A stretch of DNA of 64,000 nt from positions 1,424,600-1,488,599 of the forward strand of contig NC_051115.1 in NCBI RefSeq assembly GCF_014839805.1, read 5' to 3'. Source of the DNA: Manduca sexta. Its lineage: Eukaryota > Arthropoda > Insecta > Lepidoptera > Sphingidae. Shown piece after piece: positions 10,088-21,017 of this stretch (position 1 is its first letter; each line of letters starts with the position of its first letter). The notes under the pieces are model-generated. The model was given only the letters and a program-made list of their open reading frames with translations, was not told the origin of the DNA and did no database searches. The translations under genes were made by a program, and so were the position numbers.

Positions 10088-10884
10088 CCATAAGCGGTAT
10101 TTAAGTCTAACTTAGCAACTTTCAGCACCAAATTCTTCCGTTCAACCATCTTCATCTTCGACAGATGCTCCTGGAATATCTCCTTACAACTCTTCCTGTT
10201 TACGTCGCAGCATTCCTTCTTAGAGAAACCATTTGCTATATCCTTTTGCATGTCTTTAAACTGTTTCATTGTCATGGAAGATATAGACGAAGTTCTTTCC
10301 CTTTTATCAACAGTCTCGTTTGAATTTGGGAATTCATCAAAACTAGTCAAATCTTGATACTTCTCGTAATCGCTATTACAGATAGGAGAAGACCGCTCAG
10401 GAGATAGAGTGTAGTCAGAATTCGAGCGGTAGAACGACGCCTGCGATTCCGACATTGGACTTGGAACGTTCTCCGAACGTGGTGGTGTAGGGAAGATGTG
10501 TGTTTTCGACTGTGATTCTTGCAGAACGCCGAGAATCATGTTAGTCATGTCCCCAAAATCTTCGTAATGGTTGTAAATGTGTTGATATGATGAGAATTCT
10601 TCAACAGGATTTGGTTCTGGCGTTTCTGTCGGCACAATGTGTATGGGGTCGCAGGACTCGCCTTGTATTTCCACGAACTCTGATAGGAAATCGTCTGAAG
10701 CTTTCGTATCATTGTTGATGAGTTCCAACACGTCTTCGAGGTATTCCTTGTCTTTCTGTCGTTTCTGAGAGATCTTTTCTACGCTCTTCAACGCTATGTC
10801 CACTTCGGAATAATTGTCTGGTACTTGGTTCGCGTTGACGAGGATGTGACCGCCTGTTAACGTGTGTTGGTTGATTTGGCTTAT
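10088..10884 (-). CDS. Ankyrin gene, large second visible exon: Ser/Pro-rich disordered region
   Basis: The exon is 797 bp, from acceptor TTTTCCCACAG to donor TATGG|GTAAGT, starting in phase 0 and ending in phase 2. It encodes residues 188-452 without a stop. A helical Lys/Glu stretch (KSVEKISQKRQKDKEYLEDV) is followed by acidic PEST-like sequence (TETPEPNPVEEF). Several proline-directed Ser/Thr sites come next (FPTPPRSENVPSPMSES, TLSPERSSP), and the exon closes with a basic, cysteine-containing end (KKECCDVNRKSCKE). It would be a regulatory or transactivating region rather than a folded domain. The GTG at 10801-10803 is an internal Val, not a start; the frame is open 27 codons further upstream to the acceptor. 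It lies 7.45 kb downstream of the previous exon. Confidence 0.8.
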
Positions 10885-11150
10885 CTGTGGGAAAATAGAA
10901 CAGTTTAGGATACACTAAACAGGTAAATTACAATACGATCTGTTAGTCAGAATCAAAATAGTATTTTAAACGATAAAGTGACCTCACTGTAATTAAACTA
11001 ATTTTACGGATTCTATCGCAGTTTTTTGTATTTCTTTTTCTCCCAAACAGAAAAATAAAATCAAATAGAAGGTAATAAAAGGGGAGAAAAATAAAATACA
11101 AAAAACCGTGATAGAATCCGGGAAATTTGTTTAATTTCAATGACCTCACT

Positions 11151-11272
11151 ACACCTGATGGTAAGGAGTGGGCTCCAATAGAATGTCAACTGACTAGAGA
11201 TGATTACCCCTCAGTCGACACAATTATGCGTGTTGGAACTGGATATATACAGGGTGATCCCGGATCTGGACA
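11151..11272 (+). mobile_element. REP-E fragment
   Basis: ACACCTGATGGTAAGGAGTG to ATATACAGGGTGATCCCGGA. Confidence 0.75.
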
Positions 11273-11370
11273 CTTACGTTCTTATTAGTGAAACAATATT
11301 AAACGTTTAGTAGTTCCTGAGATTAACGTGTTCAAACTCTTCAGCTTTATATATTAGTATATATATACAG

Positions 11371-11598
11371 GCACTCTTAATAAAATAATGACCTATTTCA
11401 AAATTTTTAATTTGTGGCAGTCATCGGAAAAGAAATTTTTGACTGGTATCTTTTTTTATAAAATTGAGCTTATTAAAGATAGATAAAAATGAAATCTATA
11501 GCATGAAAAAAAGGGAAAAAACTAAAAGGTCGCAAACATTTCTGACGATTCCCTCGAATTGGCATTTTGGAATGGGTCATTATTTTGTTAATAGTGCG
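11371..11598 (+). mobile_element. MITE-G copy
   Basis: Terminal inverted repeats GCACTCTTAATAAAATAATG and its reverse at the right end (GGGTCATTATTTTGTTAATA); interior includes AAAAACTAAAAGGTCGCAAA. Confidence 0.82.
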
Positions 11599-11815
11599 AT
11601 ATATAACATGAAAACGCGCAATTTGAACACTACAAATTGTGTTAATTGCATCCGCTACATACTTTCCACGTAATTAACATAAAAACTATTTTCAACCGAC
11701 TTCAAAAATTATCAATTCCACATGTATTTTTTGTTCACACCAGTTTAAAATACTACTCTTGCAGCGCGTTTTGACTAGAATGTGTGTGTGCGGAATACTT
11801 TCGTTTGATTTGAGG

Positions 11816-12140
11816 CATCTATATATATTTACTACGTACTGGATTTGGCGTTACGAACACTCACTATGTTCGACTGAACTGTACTGTAATCCGTATACCT
11901 TACTTTAGTAGGGTTTCAACATTGGCAATATGTGATTATGAACGGAGCGGCGCACATAATATAAGAACTCGAGTCTAAGTATAAACCTGGATGTGAATAC
12001 AAATTATTCCAGTAAATAAAATTATTTGTTTTTCAAGTAAATAAATAGGTTATAACAGTGACGTTTTGGTCGCTATTTTAGATCAGATTTTGAACAAATA
12101 GTTTATATGGACGTTTGTGCCTACAGAATATACATTAATG
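11816..12140 (-). mobile_element. TIR8-I copy with perfect 8-bp target duplication
   Basis: ATTTGAGG at 11808-11815 and 12141-12148 flanks the element, which ends CATCTATATATAT and ATACATTAATG. Confidence 0.87.
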
Positions 12141-12720
12141 ATTTGAGGCATATTTTTAAATTAGCCAATGATGACTGATGGCCTTCGCTGGAACAACGCT
12201 TAGCACCACAAATAGGTCAACATGCTTGTGTATCCGAGGAAGTTTAACAAATGTCACTTGTTAAAACAAAAAACAACTGCGAATGTCAACATTGGTGAAA
12301 CCTTCGTTAATTCACAACTGGTAAAATAATTTCTCGAAAGATCCATTCAGTTTCCATAGATGTTCATTAAAATAATATTTATTGATGGAACAATACATAT
12401 TGATGTTGTAATCCAAATTGAAAATACATTACAATTAAATAAAACATTTTTTATTTTTCATTCATTCGACGTGAGATGATTGTTCAAAAATTCTTGCTTC
12501 TGATACATAAACTGATCTCAAATGGATCGATAATATGAAGTTTTATGATATTTAGATTATTTTCTACACAATATACATATTGAAGGATTTCAGGACAGTA
12601 AAAAATTGAATTAATTATTATCATGTGTGTATAAAGCTGTAAGGATCTCTATTCCTTTGCCCGATATTTCTAATGTGATTTAAAACAAATGCCATTATTT
12701 TTTGAATACAGATATACAGT

Positions 12721-12831
12721 TTTTTTTATTGCTTTGAATGACGAGACGAGGTTGCCGTCCGCCTGATGGTAAGCGATACGACCGATAAACAGTAGAAACA
12801 TCAACACCTTGAATTACAAAGTATTGTGATG
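12721..12831 (-). mobile_element. REP-B 3' part, cut by MITE-H
   Basis: TTTTTATTGCTTTGAATGAC to CACCTTGAATTACAAAGTAT, then MITE-H begins near 12843. Confidence 0.8.
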
Positions 12832-12842
12832 ATTACATACAT

Positions 12843-13176
12843 GGGGTTATTTAGACATTGCGTTAGTAAATGAAACCACATACTCGCCTTTACCTCTAAT
12901 AAAAATCATTCATGAATAACTAATATTTTTATCAAATATCCCAGTTTTATTTTCGGTTTATTTTAGCACTGTAGTTTAGTGTGAATGTGGCGTGTGTGAG
13001 TGTATTTCTGACTGAAAGTATGATGTTGCTGCGATGTATTCTTTTAGAGTAATAGTGGCATTAGGGCGCGTAAAATTAAAATAACTTTTTATTAATATTT
13101 ATTTTGTTCGAAATTAACACTTTTTATTTTACATCTGCGGTTTCATTCAGTAACGCAATGTCAATATGACCTTGTA
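12843..13176 (+). mobile_element. MITE-H copy in REP-B
   Basis: GACATTGCGTTAGTAAATGA and TTTCATTCAGTAACGCAATG ends; same interior as the other copies. Confidence 0.82.
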
Positions 13177-13261
13177 TAATTTACCTACATCGTTTTTATG
13201 TTAATATAAATATAAATTCTTATCAATACCGCTTTTATTGGCACATAATTATGAACTTTTT

Positions 13262-13488
13262 GTATATTATTTTTACGGCAGCGCCCTAAGGTTCTGGGTT
13301 CAAATCCCGGTCGAGAAAGTGATTTGGGTTTTTCTGCTCAGTATCAGCCCGGAGTCTGGAATTTGTGCCCGATATGGCGATAGGCTCGCCTGATCACATC
13401 ATGGGACGGAACACACTTGGTGAAAAGTAAGTGCCCTGGTTGCGTCTCTGCATACCCCTTCGGGGATAAATGCGTGATGTGTGTGTAC
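13262..13488 (+). mobile_element. SINE-C copy, head partial
   Basis: GGTTCTGGGTTCAAATCCCG, then the body to CTTCGGGGATAAATGCGTGA. Confidence 0.82.
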
Positions 13489-13499
13489 TATTTTTCATG

Positions 13500-13958
13500 T
13501 TCGTGGATTTGCACGCGTTAAGTTTTTCGGGATAAAAGTCCTGCTATACATTATCCCGGGATAGAATGTAGCCTAAGTCCTTCCCAGGGTCACAAACTAT
13601 CTCCATACCAAATTTAGTCTAAATCCGTTGAGTAGTTTTGAGTTTATCGCGTTCCGACAAACAGACAGATGCGGCGCCGGACTTTGTTTTATAATATATT
13701 TTTATACCTTTTTAAGAGGAACAATTCCGTCACACGTTGTTGCATAACATTAACCGTTAACTTAGCGCTCGCAACCGAGGTTCTCAAAAGGAATAAATTT
13801 TCCCTATTCTATTAATGCTCCGCTCCTATTAGTCATAGCGTGATTATAGCCTATAGCCTTCCTCGATAAATGGGCTATCCAACACTAAAAGATTTTTTTA
13901 ATTCGAACCAGTAGTTCCTGAGATTGGGGCGTTCAAACAAACTCCTCAGCTTTATATC
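13500..13958 (-). mobile_element. HEL-N relative, long decayed minus-strand copy
   Basis: Contains GGGATAAAAGTCCTGCTATA, CCAGGGTCACAAACTATCTC and the opposite-end block TTCGAACCAGTAGTTCCTGA, matching the 41400-41840 copy in reverse. Confidence 0.6.
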
Positions 13959-13960
13959 TA

Positions 13961-14245
13961 TCTATATATATAAAAATGAATCCCTATTTCCCTTGGTCAC
14001 GCCATCACGCGTGAACGGCTGGACCGATTTCACTATTTTTTTTGTTGTGTTTGTTATTGTCAGGAGAAGGTTCTTATGACAGAAAAACCGCAAAAAATTG
14101 CGCGGAAAATTAGAAAATTTAAGAAAACTTAACGATAATATTAATTTTACATAACTGTCAGCGGTTTGAAATAACTGTCAGCGAACGACGGAATGCGCGC
14201 GTGCATACATAGTTAAGACAGGACAACGTCTGTCGGGTCAGCTAG
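13961..14245 (+). mobile_element. HEL-F: non-autonomous Helitron
   Basis: 5' A|TCTATATATATAAAAATG, common interior (CCCTTGGTCACGCCATCACG) and 3' GTCGGGTCAGCTAG|T. No terminal inverted repeat and an A|T target, as expected for a Helitron. Confidence 0.85.
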
Positions 14246-14440
14246 TAACACAGATTTCCTGTGGGAAAATCAAAAGTTCCTTCCTGTTATCTACAATCTT
14301 TACGATTGTCATTTAAATAGTTCCTTTACATTACCTTCCTTAACTCGGAATTAAAGTAAGCGATTTATAGACGGTCGGAATTACCTACGTCAATGAGGAA
14401 ATGGAAAATAGTGCGGGAAACTAAAAGGCGAAGTGTACAC

Positions 14441-14672
14441 TTTTTTATTGCTTGAATGATGAGACGAGCTCGCCGTTCGCCTGATGGTAATACGACCATA
14501 AACAGTAGAAACACCCAACGCCTTGAATTACAAAGTATTAATATTCCACTGCGCTTGTCCTGAGACATGAGATGTTATGTCTTATTATGTCCAGTGTTTA
14601 CATTGGCTACTATATTCAAACCAGAACACAATATGACTTGAAGGACACTGGTTTGAAGGACATTGTAGCTTA
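14441..14672 (-). mobile_element. REP-B copy
   Basis: TTTTTTATTGCTTGAATGAT to CAAACCAGAACACAATATGA. Confidence 0.8.
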
Positions 14673-14852
14673 TGTTAATGCTTAATATGTTCTTAATTTA
14701 TTTTAGTCAGCACTTTAAGTAATTAACTAGTATAAGGGCGCAATGTTTAGGAATACAATCTAGTTTTTATGCTTGTATATTTTATAATTAGCTTAATTTT
14801 GATTGTAATCTGTTTTGCGTCTTAATTTTATTAAATAAATAAAATAAATTAT

Positions 14853-15012
14853 GTAACTACTGGACATAAGACTTAACATCTCATGTCTCAGGCGAGCGCA
14901 GTGGAATACCAAATACTTTGTAATTCAACGTGGTTGTTTCTACTGTGTATCGGTCGTATCGTTTACCATCAGGCGAACGGCAAGCTCACCTCGTCATTGA
15001 AAGAAATAAAAA
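14853..15012 (+). mobile_element. REP-B 3' part
   Basis: GTAACTACTGGACATAAGAC to CTCGTCATTGAAAGAAATAA. Confidence 0.8.
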
Positions 15013-15022
15013 AAATAATTAG

Positions 15023-15268
15023 ACTGCCTTGATGGCGTAGTTTTATTGCATGCGCGATACGACAGCGCTCTGAGGTCCTGGGTTCGAATCCCGGGTCGGG
15101 CAAAGTGATATTTGGGTTTTGTTCTGCCCAGTATCAGCCCGGAGTCTGGAATTTGTCCCCGATAAGGCGATAGGCTCGCCCCTTATCATGGGACGGAACA
15201 CACTTGGCGAAAAGTGGATGCCCTAGTTGCGCCTCTGCATACCCCTTCGGGGATAAATGCGTGATGTT
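15023..15268 (+). mobile_element. SINE-C copy, full length
   Basis: GACTGCCTTGATGGCGTAGT, GGGTTCGAATCCCGGGTCGG, body and GGGGATAAATGCGTGATGTT. Confidence 0.88.
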
Positions 15269-15483
15269 ATAAAAAAATAATTGCGAATAATTCACACGCT
15301 CTCCTACAACAAGCTTTATTCGTATTTGCGTGCCGGTTTTTCCTCGCAACAATGAGATTATTTAAAATTCATACGATGCGTCGCGTGCCAGGGAATTGGG
15401 TATGCAATAAAAACTATTTATTTATGGCGTTGAGCTTGGCATGTTTGATAGTTTTGTTGTTTTTTATATGCACTGCACCAGGA

Positions 15484-15770
15484 GTGGGGTCCAATAGAAT
15501 GACGACTGACGAGAGATGATTTTTTTCCATTGATTCGACAGGGTGTTTAATTGAGTTAAAGTATAGTTCACAGAAGTGTTTATAGGGGAGGATATATGAT
15601 GCGTAATTTGTCCCCTCCGACGAGAGACGATTACCCCTGTTTTCAGAATTATGCCTGTTGGAATCGGATATACACAGACTGATCACGGAACGCGACACGT
15701 GAGCCACTATGGAGGGTTTTAACACCTTGTGTACGGTGGTCGCTATCCGGGCGGATATAAAATATATCCT
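15484..15770 (+). mobile_element. REP-E copy with internal insertion
   Basis: TGGGGTCCAATAGAATGACG, an unrelated block at about 15522-15620, then GACGAGAGACGATTACCCCT to GTCGCTATCCGGGCGGATAT. Confidence 0.75.
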
Positions 15771-16171
15771 ATCCCCAGCAAATAGCAGACGGCAAGCGCG
15801 TCTCGTCATTCAAAGCTATAAAAAAACATTTAGAATTTTACTGCTATTTTAATTAACCATCTCAATTGTTGTTTCAAGGGGAATGGGCCAATCAAAACTA
15901 TTTTTAGACTTCCAAATGAGCTATTGAACGGATTCCGTTGAAATTTGGCATGGAGATAAAAAAAAATTAACCGACTCCCCAGTCAACATTGGGAACCCGC
16001 GAATGGTATACTGGAATCCCTCGGCTTAGCAACTGCAGGGTCCTGGAGGAAAGTTGGGAGAGGATAGCTGGTAAGTGTAGGGTAGAAGAAATCCTCTTAG
16101 GATGAGAGGAAGGAAGGCTAGGAACTCTTCGCGAGCCCTTATAGGCCTCAATGTGAATTGACACACACACA

Positions 16172-16418
16172 CACAACATCACGCATTTATCCCCGAAGGG
16201 GTATGCAGAGGCGCAACCAAGGCACCCACTTTTCGCCAAGTGTGTTTCGTCCCATGATGTGATAGGGGGCGAGCCTATCGCCATATCGGGCACAAATTCC
16301 AGACTCCGGGCCGATACTGAGCAGAAAAACCCAAATATCACTTTGCCCGACCCGGGATTCGAACCCAGGACCTCAGAGCGCTGTCGTATCGCGCACGCAA
16401 CTACGCCACCGAGGCAGT
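16172..16418 (-). mobile_element. SINE-C copy, full length
   Basis: AACATCACGCATTTATCCCC to CTACGCCACCGAGGCAGT on the minus strand. A CA microsatellite adjoins its 3' end. Confidence 0.88.
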
Positions 16419-16860
16419 GAATTGACAACCATGAGGTATACATATTCAACTGTGTCTAGGGCCGCGATAAATGTCCCCGTGCGAGCGAGCATTTGGTGCG
16501 GAGACCAAGCGCAGAAGAATTGGCTTAGGGGGGAATGGAGATAGTTTGAGACCCTCGGACTGACATATACTTCTTATCCCAGGGTTATTTAGCTGGAATT
16601 TTATCAAGGAAAATCTGTTTCGGGCGAAGCCGCGAGCAAAGCCTGTCCACATTGACGTAGTGCAATATTCGTCCAGGAAAAATAGTTGCATATTGTCTAC
16701 AAATGAAGGCAGATTATCTATGTAGGACGCATATGAAGCCAACATTTATGTATGTTGATGCATTATTGCAAGTGTTCAACATAATATGACGCTTTATATT
16801 CAGTTGTTATACTTGAGATAAAAACAGCAAGACAGTATATAATACAAGGCTGATATTATT

Positions 16861-17226
16861 TTACTGATGGTAGTCTCTCATATGTGAGAGTCCGCATGGG
16901 TAGGTACCACCGCAATGTCTATTTCTGTCAAGCAGCAGTGTGTAGTCACTGTGGTGTTCCGGTTTCAACATTGTAGCCAGTGTAACTACTGGACATAAGA
17001 CTTAACATCTCATGTCTTAGGTGAGCGCAGTAGAATACCAAACAATACTTTGTAATTTAAGGTGTTGGATGGTGTTTCATTTTATTATATTTGGGTGGAT
17101 CATAGCTATCAAAAACAAACAAATATAGGACGAAATTAATACAATAGATAAGCCTACTGCTTATGGGCGGTTGTATCACCATCAGGCGAGATGCTTCTCC
17201 CGTCATTCAGAGCAATAAAAAAAAAC
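16861..17226 (+). mobile_element. REP-B copy with about 75-bp internal insertion
   Basis: CTGATGGTAGTCTCTCATAT to TCATTCAGAGCAATAAAAAA. Foreign sequence (about 17084-17156) interrupts between GGATGGTGTTTC and TACTGCTTATGGGCGG. Confidence 0.78.
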
Positions 17227-17686
17227 AGACCAACATTCCGCCACTGCTCCTGAAATCCTACACAGACAGATTCTCACATATGAGAGACCTACCACCAGTG
17301 TGTTAACCTTGATATAGATTCTAAGAATGTACGTTTTCCGCATATCATATACATTTGTATATTTGACGTCAAACTAATAGAATGTAGTTTCCTTTATTAA
17401 TCTAGGTGTCCACGGCTTACGTCATGATAGAAACTATTATTTAAATGATTGATTACATAACCGAGCCAATTATATAGGTAGTAAAGCAGATGCATATTAT
17501 CAGTCTTATAAACTTGTTTTAGCGTTAAGAGGTTAAGAATTGCTTAAATAGCAGTCAATATCACCGGTTTCTAGTTTAAACCTTAGGCTTATGACGGCTT
17601 GACTTACAGCTGGTCGAGTAAATTTGTGTTATAACTAAGCATAGTTTTGCGAATTTTAAAAGTGTAAATATTAATATGATAAGCAA

Positions 17687-17923
17687 GCACTCTTAATAAA
17701 ATAATGACCTATTTCAAAATTGTTAATTTGTAGCAGTCGTCGGAAAACTAATTTTTGTTTGCTACCTTTTTTTTAAGTTGCTATAAAATTGAGCTTATTA
17801 AGGTAAATAATGATACCTATGAAAAAAAAGGGAAAAACTAAAAGGTCGCAAACAGAAATTGGTTGTTTGACGATTCCCACAAATTGGCAATTTTGGAATG
17901 GGTCATTATTTTATTAAGAGTGC
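17687..17923 (+). mobile_element. MITE-G copy
   Basis: GCACTCTTAATAAAATAATG at the left and TCATTATTTTATTAAGAGTG at the right, 237 bp. Confidence 0.87.
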
Positions 17924-18084
17924 GATGTGTGAAAGTGTTTCGCGTTCCGGGATCAGACTGTGTATATCCGCTCCAAACAGATAAGCATTGTCGACTGACT
18001 ACGGGTGACCTCTCATCAGGCGACACTATGTGGACTCTACCAACGGCAAATAGTCCATGTAACCCGATTTTCGACTTCTCTTTA

Positions 18085-18181
18085 TAACAACAAACACAAC
18101 AAAAAATAGTGAAATCGGTCCAGCCGTTCACGCGTGATGGCGTGACCAAGGGAAATAGGGATTCATTTTTATATACATAGA
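18085..18181 (-). mobile_element. HEL-F 5' end, truncated
   Basis: The reverse of CCCTTGGTCACGCCATCACG, ending at A|TCTATGTATATAAAA (reverse strand). It is 156 bp downstream of the donor of exon 18337-18899. Confidence 0.8.
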
Positions 18182-18336
18182 TTTCATTATCATTAGAACG
18201 ATTTTCAGACCGTATTTATGCAGTACCTCTATGTTGTGTTGGATTTTGGAAAATGTCACCTTTGTCCAGGACCCTGCTGTTATCAGGCGCGGTGAGGTCA
18301 TTTTGGGTTGTCATATAAAAAATAAAAAAAACTCAC

Positions 18337-18899
18337 CTGTTGTCTAAAAGATGTTTCAGATTGCCTCACGGTGTAAGGATCTCCGGACCTATACACGGAG
18401 ACTTTGTTCCTCGTAGGCTGGCGGATAATCTTCACTATCTTAGTCTTCTTCTCGCTCTCTTCTTTCGCATTCTTAACATTCGTTTTATCACTATCTTCTA
18501 TTTTCAAATTTTTTATCGCATCAGCTACATCGTCTTCAGCCTTTGGTTCAACAAAGCCGCTGTCCTCTGATGATTGGGAGTCGATTCTGTCACTCCTCGC
18601 ATCATCTTTTACAACTTTGTACGAGAAGAATTGTGATTCGTCATCCTCCTCTTTCTCCTTCTTTATGTCCAGGTTCTGGAATTGTTCGAGCACCGCGTCG
18701 ATCTTTGGTTCTTTCTTCTCCTCCTTTCTCTTTTCCTCCTTTTTCTCTTTCTTGCCGAACAGTTTGAGTTTTTTCAAGAAGTTAAAGCCTTTTTTGTCGT
18801 TGTCACCCATTGTTATAGTAGCGTTCGAGACCTTAGCACTGCCCATATTATCGGTACTTGAGTCGATTGATTCGTCTTTACATATAATCGTTGGACATA
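18337..18899 (-). CDS. Ankyrin gene, most 5' visible exon: Lys/Glu-rich N-terminus with DSGF motif
   Basis: Acceptor TTTGTTTCAG at the right end and donor CAG|GTGAGT at the left end bound 563 bp, which opens in phase 1 and closes in phase 0. Residues 35-65 are very basic and charged (KKGFNFLKKLKLFGKK followed by KE-rich sequence), a plausible nuclear localisation signal. Residues 112-115 read DSGF, preceded by SQSSE (+ strand 18553-18564). IkB and Cactus proteins are degraded after phosphorylation of DSGxxS; here the last Ser is Glu (DSGFVE). An in-frame Met at residue 18 could start translation. Otherwise an upstream exon, not located, supplies at least one base. The sequence is low in complexity and carries no enzyme domain. 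The link to the next exon rests on phase and on continuous open frame. Confidence 0.72.
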
Positions 18900-18968
18900 C
18901 TGAAACAAATAAATTGTCATTAGTCAAAAACAGTATAGTCAGTTATTTTATTTTCTTTATATGGATTT

Positions 18969-19275
18969 AAGCGGTGATAGCCTAGTTGGGCATGGAACGG
19001 TTTGTTGAGACGAATGTCCCCAGATTCAAATTCCAACACACCTCTGACTTTTCTAAGATTATGTGTGTATTCTTTGTGAATTATCGCTTGCTTTAACGGT
19101 GAAGGAAAATATCGTGAGGAAACCTGCATACCTGAGAAGTTCTCTATAGGAATTTTGAGGGTGTGTGAAGTCTGCCCGCACACAGCGTGGTGGACTAAGG
19201 CCTAATCCCTCTCAGTAGTAGAAGCCCGTGCCCAACAGTGGACAGTGTATAGTACAGGGCTGATATTATTATAAT
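18969..19275 (+). mobile_element. SINE-A copy, full length
   Basis: A box TAGCCTAGTTGG, B-box-like sequence (GATTCAAATTCC) and the complete body to CAGGGCTGATATTATTATAA. It lies just upstream of the 18337-18899 exon. Confidence 0.88.
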
Positions 19276-19604
19276 CATTAATTATAAAAGATGCCACGTG
19301 CCTCATCAAACTCCTAATTTTATAATGATAAGAATAATTAATTCGCGATAAGTTGATTACTCGTATTTATGATTTGCAACTATTTTGACATGATTATAAC
19401 TATATTATTATCGTGCAAATTAATGCTATATCAGCCCAGTTATGCATCATTTACCACCGATTTCAATGAACGTTATCAATGGGGTTTTTAATACGTGACG
19501 AACATGATCAGAATACAATGAGTTTTTGACATGACCACAAATGATTTGTATACTCTGGGAATATTACATCCTATGTTTTATTTTGTATATTATTCTATAC
19601 TATA

Positions 19605-20025
19605 TACGCGGTGGCATAGTTGTAAATGTACACGTTGCAAGTACGACTACCGCGCTGAGGTCTTGGGTTCGAATCCCGGGTCGGGCCTAAATAATTGTGA
19701 CTGAATTTTTCTATCTTAAAAATTACTCAGTCGCAGCTCGGAGTCAGGAAGTTGGTTCAAATCCCAGGACACACACCTCTTACTTTTCTAAAATCATGTG
19801 TGTATTCTTTGTGAATTTATCGTTCGCATTAACAGGGAAGGAAAACATCGTGAGGAAACCTGCACATCTGAGAAGTTCTCTATAGGAATTTCGAAGGTGT
19901 GTGAAGTCTACCAATCCGCATTACAGCGTGGTGGACTATAGCCTAATCCCTCTCAATAGTAGAGGAGTCCCGTGCAGCAGTGGGACAGTATATAATACAG
20001 GGCTGATATTATTATTATATTATTA
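19605..20025 (+). mobile_element. Chimeric SINE: SINE-D head fused to SINE-A body
   Basis: 19605-19752 is a plus-strand SINE-D head (GGTGGCATAGTTG, GGTTCGAATCCCGGGTCGGG, then TCGGAGTCAGGAAGTT). At GGTTCAAATCCC (19752) it changes to SINE-A from its B box to TACAGGGCTGATATTATTAT. The junction falls on the shared GGTT of the B box. Confidence 0.8.
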
Positions 20026-20302
20026 CTAACTCTTCGGGATTTACGGGCGATGTTAATGAATGTACGAGCTTATCAATGGCACTCTAAACCATATCTCTTA
20101 CGTCACTGTTACTATTTGACATTATCTTTGTTACTACGGAGGCGGGAATTATGCAGACATTTATTGGTTGCCACGTGGGATTCGAAACTACGTTCTCACA
20201 GCTGTGTCTACTTCGAAAAACAATCGTCGGTCCGAAACCAAGAAGTACGGATTTAATTTTACTACCAAATTACTTCGGATCCGTCATCGTTCTGTAGGTT
20301 AA

Positions 20303-20425
20303 GGGGCCGTTCAAGTATTACGTAACGCAATTTTTTTCTTGTAAAACGTTACAATGTTACAGGCGCGGGAGGGAGGTTTCTCATACAAAGCGTTATGTAA
20401 CATTGGTTTTTACATTTTAAAACAA
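20303..20425 (+). mobile_element. PB-J left end fragment
   Basis: TTAA (20299-20302) precedes GGGGCCGTTCAAGTATTACG; no matching right end. Confidence 0.72.
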
Positions 20426-20636
20426 TAACAAAATTTTAAAAATAATTTAAAAAAGTGGTAAGATCAATCTCCCGGTTTTTTTTAGAGACAGCGAAATATG
20501 TCAATTTTCCCAATCTGCTCTATATAATCTTAAAACTCTGGTACCAAGGAATCTTTTATAATGCCATCATCTATTACTACCTCAAGGATTTTGCAACTTG
20601 CAGTACATACGACTTTCATCACAAATGGGGTAGGCC

Positions 20637-21017
20637 CATCGATAGATATGTACTAGATCTGGCGTTCCACTCAACTGTACTGCAATCCGTACACCTGCCT
20701 TTAGTATGGTTTCAACATTGACAGCGTGTGGTTATGAACGGAGTGGCGCTCATAATATAATAACTCGAGTCTAAGTGTAAACCAGGATGTGAATACAAAT
20801 TATTAATCAAGTAAGTTAAATTATTTGTTGTTCAAGTGAATGGATAGGTTATAAAAGTGACGTTTAGGTTGCCATTTTACTTATATTTAAAGCGCTTTAG
20901 CATGTTTAAAGTTTGGTTAGACAATTGATGTTTTAGCCGCAGCGAACTTTAGTTCTAACTCCAGAATTTGAACAAATAGTTTATATAGACGTTCGTTTCT
21001 TAGAATATACGTCAATG
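20637..21017 (-). mobile_element. TIR8-I copy, long variant
   Basis: CATCGATAGATATG to ATACGTCAATG; flanks GGTAGGCC and GGTAGGTA match at 6 of 8. An extra internal block (about 20878-20970) makes it 381 bp. Confidence 0.82.

Larger units (their letters stand above)
3189..18899 (-). other. Gene span: IkB/Bcl-3-like ankyrin-repeat protein (8 coding exons seen, 5' end missing)
   Basis: The eight exons join with matching phases (1-0, 0-2, 2-1, 1-0, 0-1, 1-0, 0-2, 2-stop) and give 699 residues plus one split codon at the 5' end. Introns from 5' to 3' are about 7452, 476, 1123, 1783, 1296, 408 and 1071 bp, all GT..AG. The order is acidic/basic disordered N-terminus (1-450), helical segment (450-540), then ankyrin repeats (543-699). 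This arrangement fits nuclear or cytoplasmic IkB-type regulators of NF-kB, and a DSGF motif at 112-115 resembles their phosphodegron. No Rel homology or death domain is present in the visible part, which argues against Relish/p105. The function is inferred from architecture only. Canonical Cactus or an unrelated ankyrin protein remain alternatives. Confidence 0.8.

Noticed and set aside
10801..10803. GTG as a start codon for the 239-codon frame
   Set aside because: The frame continues 27 codons upstream to a good acceptor, and GTG is not a usual eukaryotic start.
18404..18970. 188-codon plus-strand open frame
   Set aside because: It lies opposite the 18337-18899 exon; its Ser/Phe-rich product is the complement of Lys/Glu codons. 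The minus strand has matching splice sites and phase.
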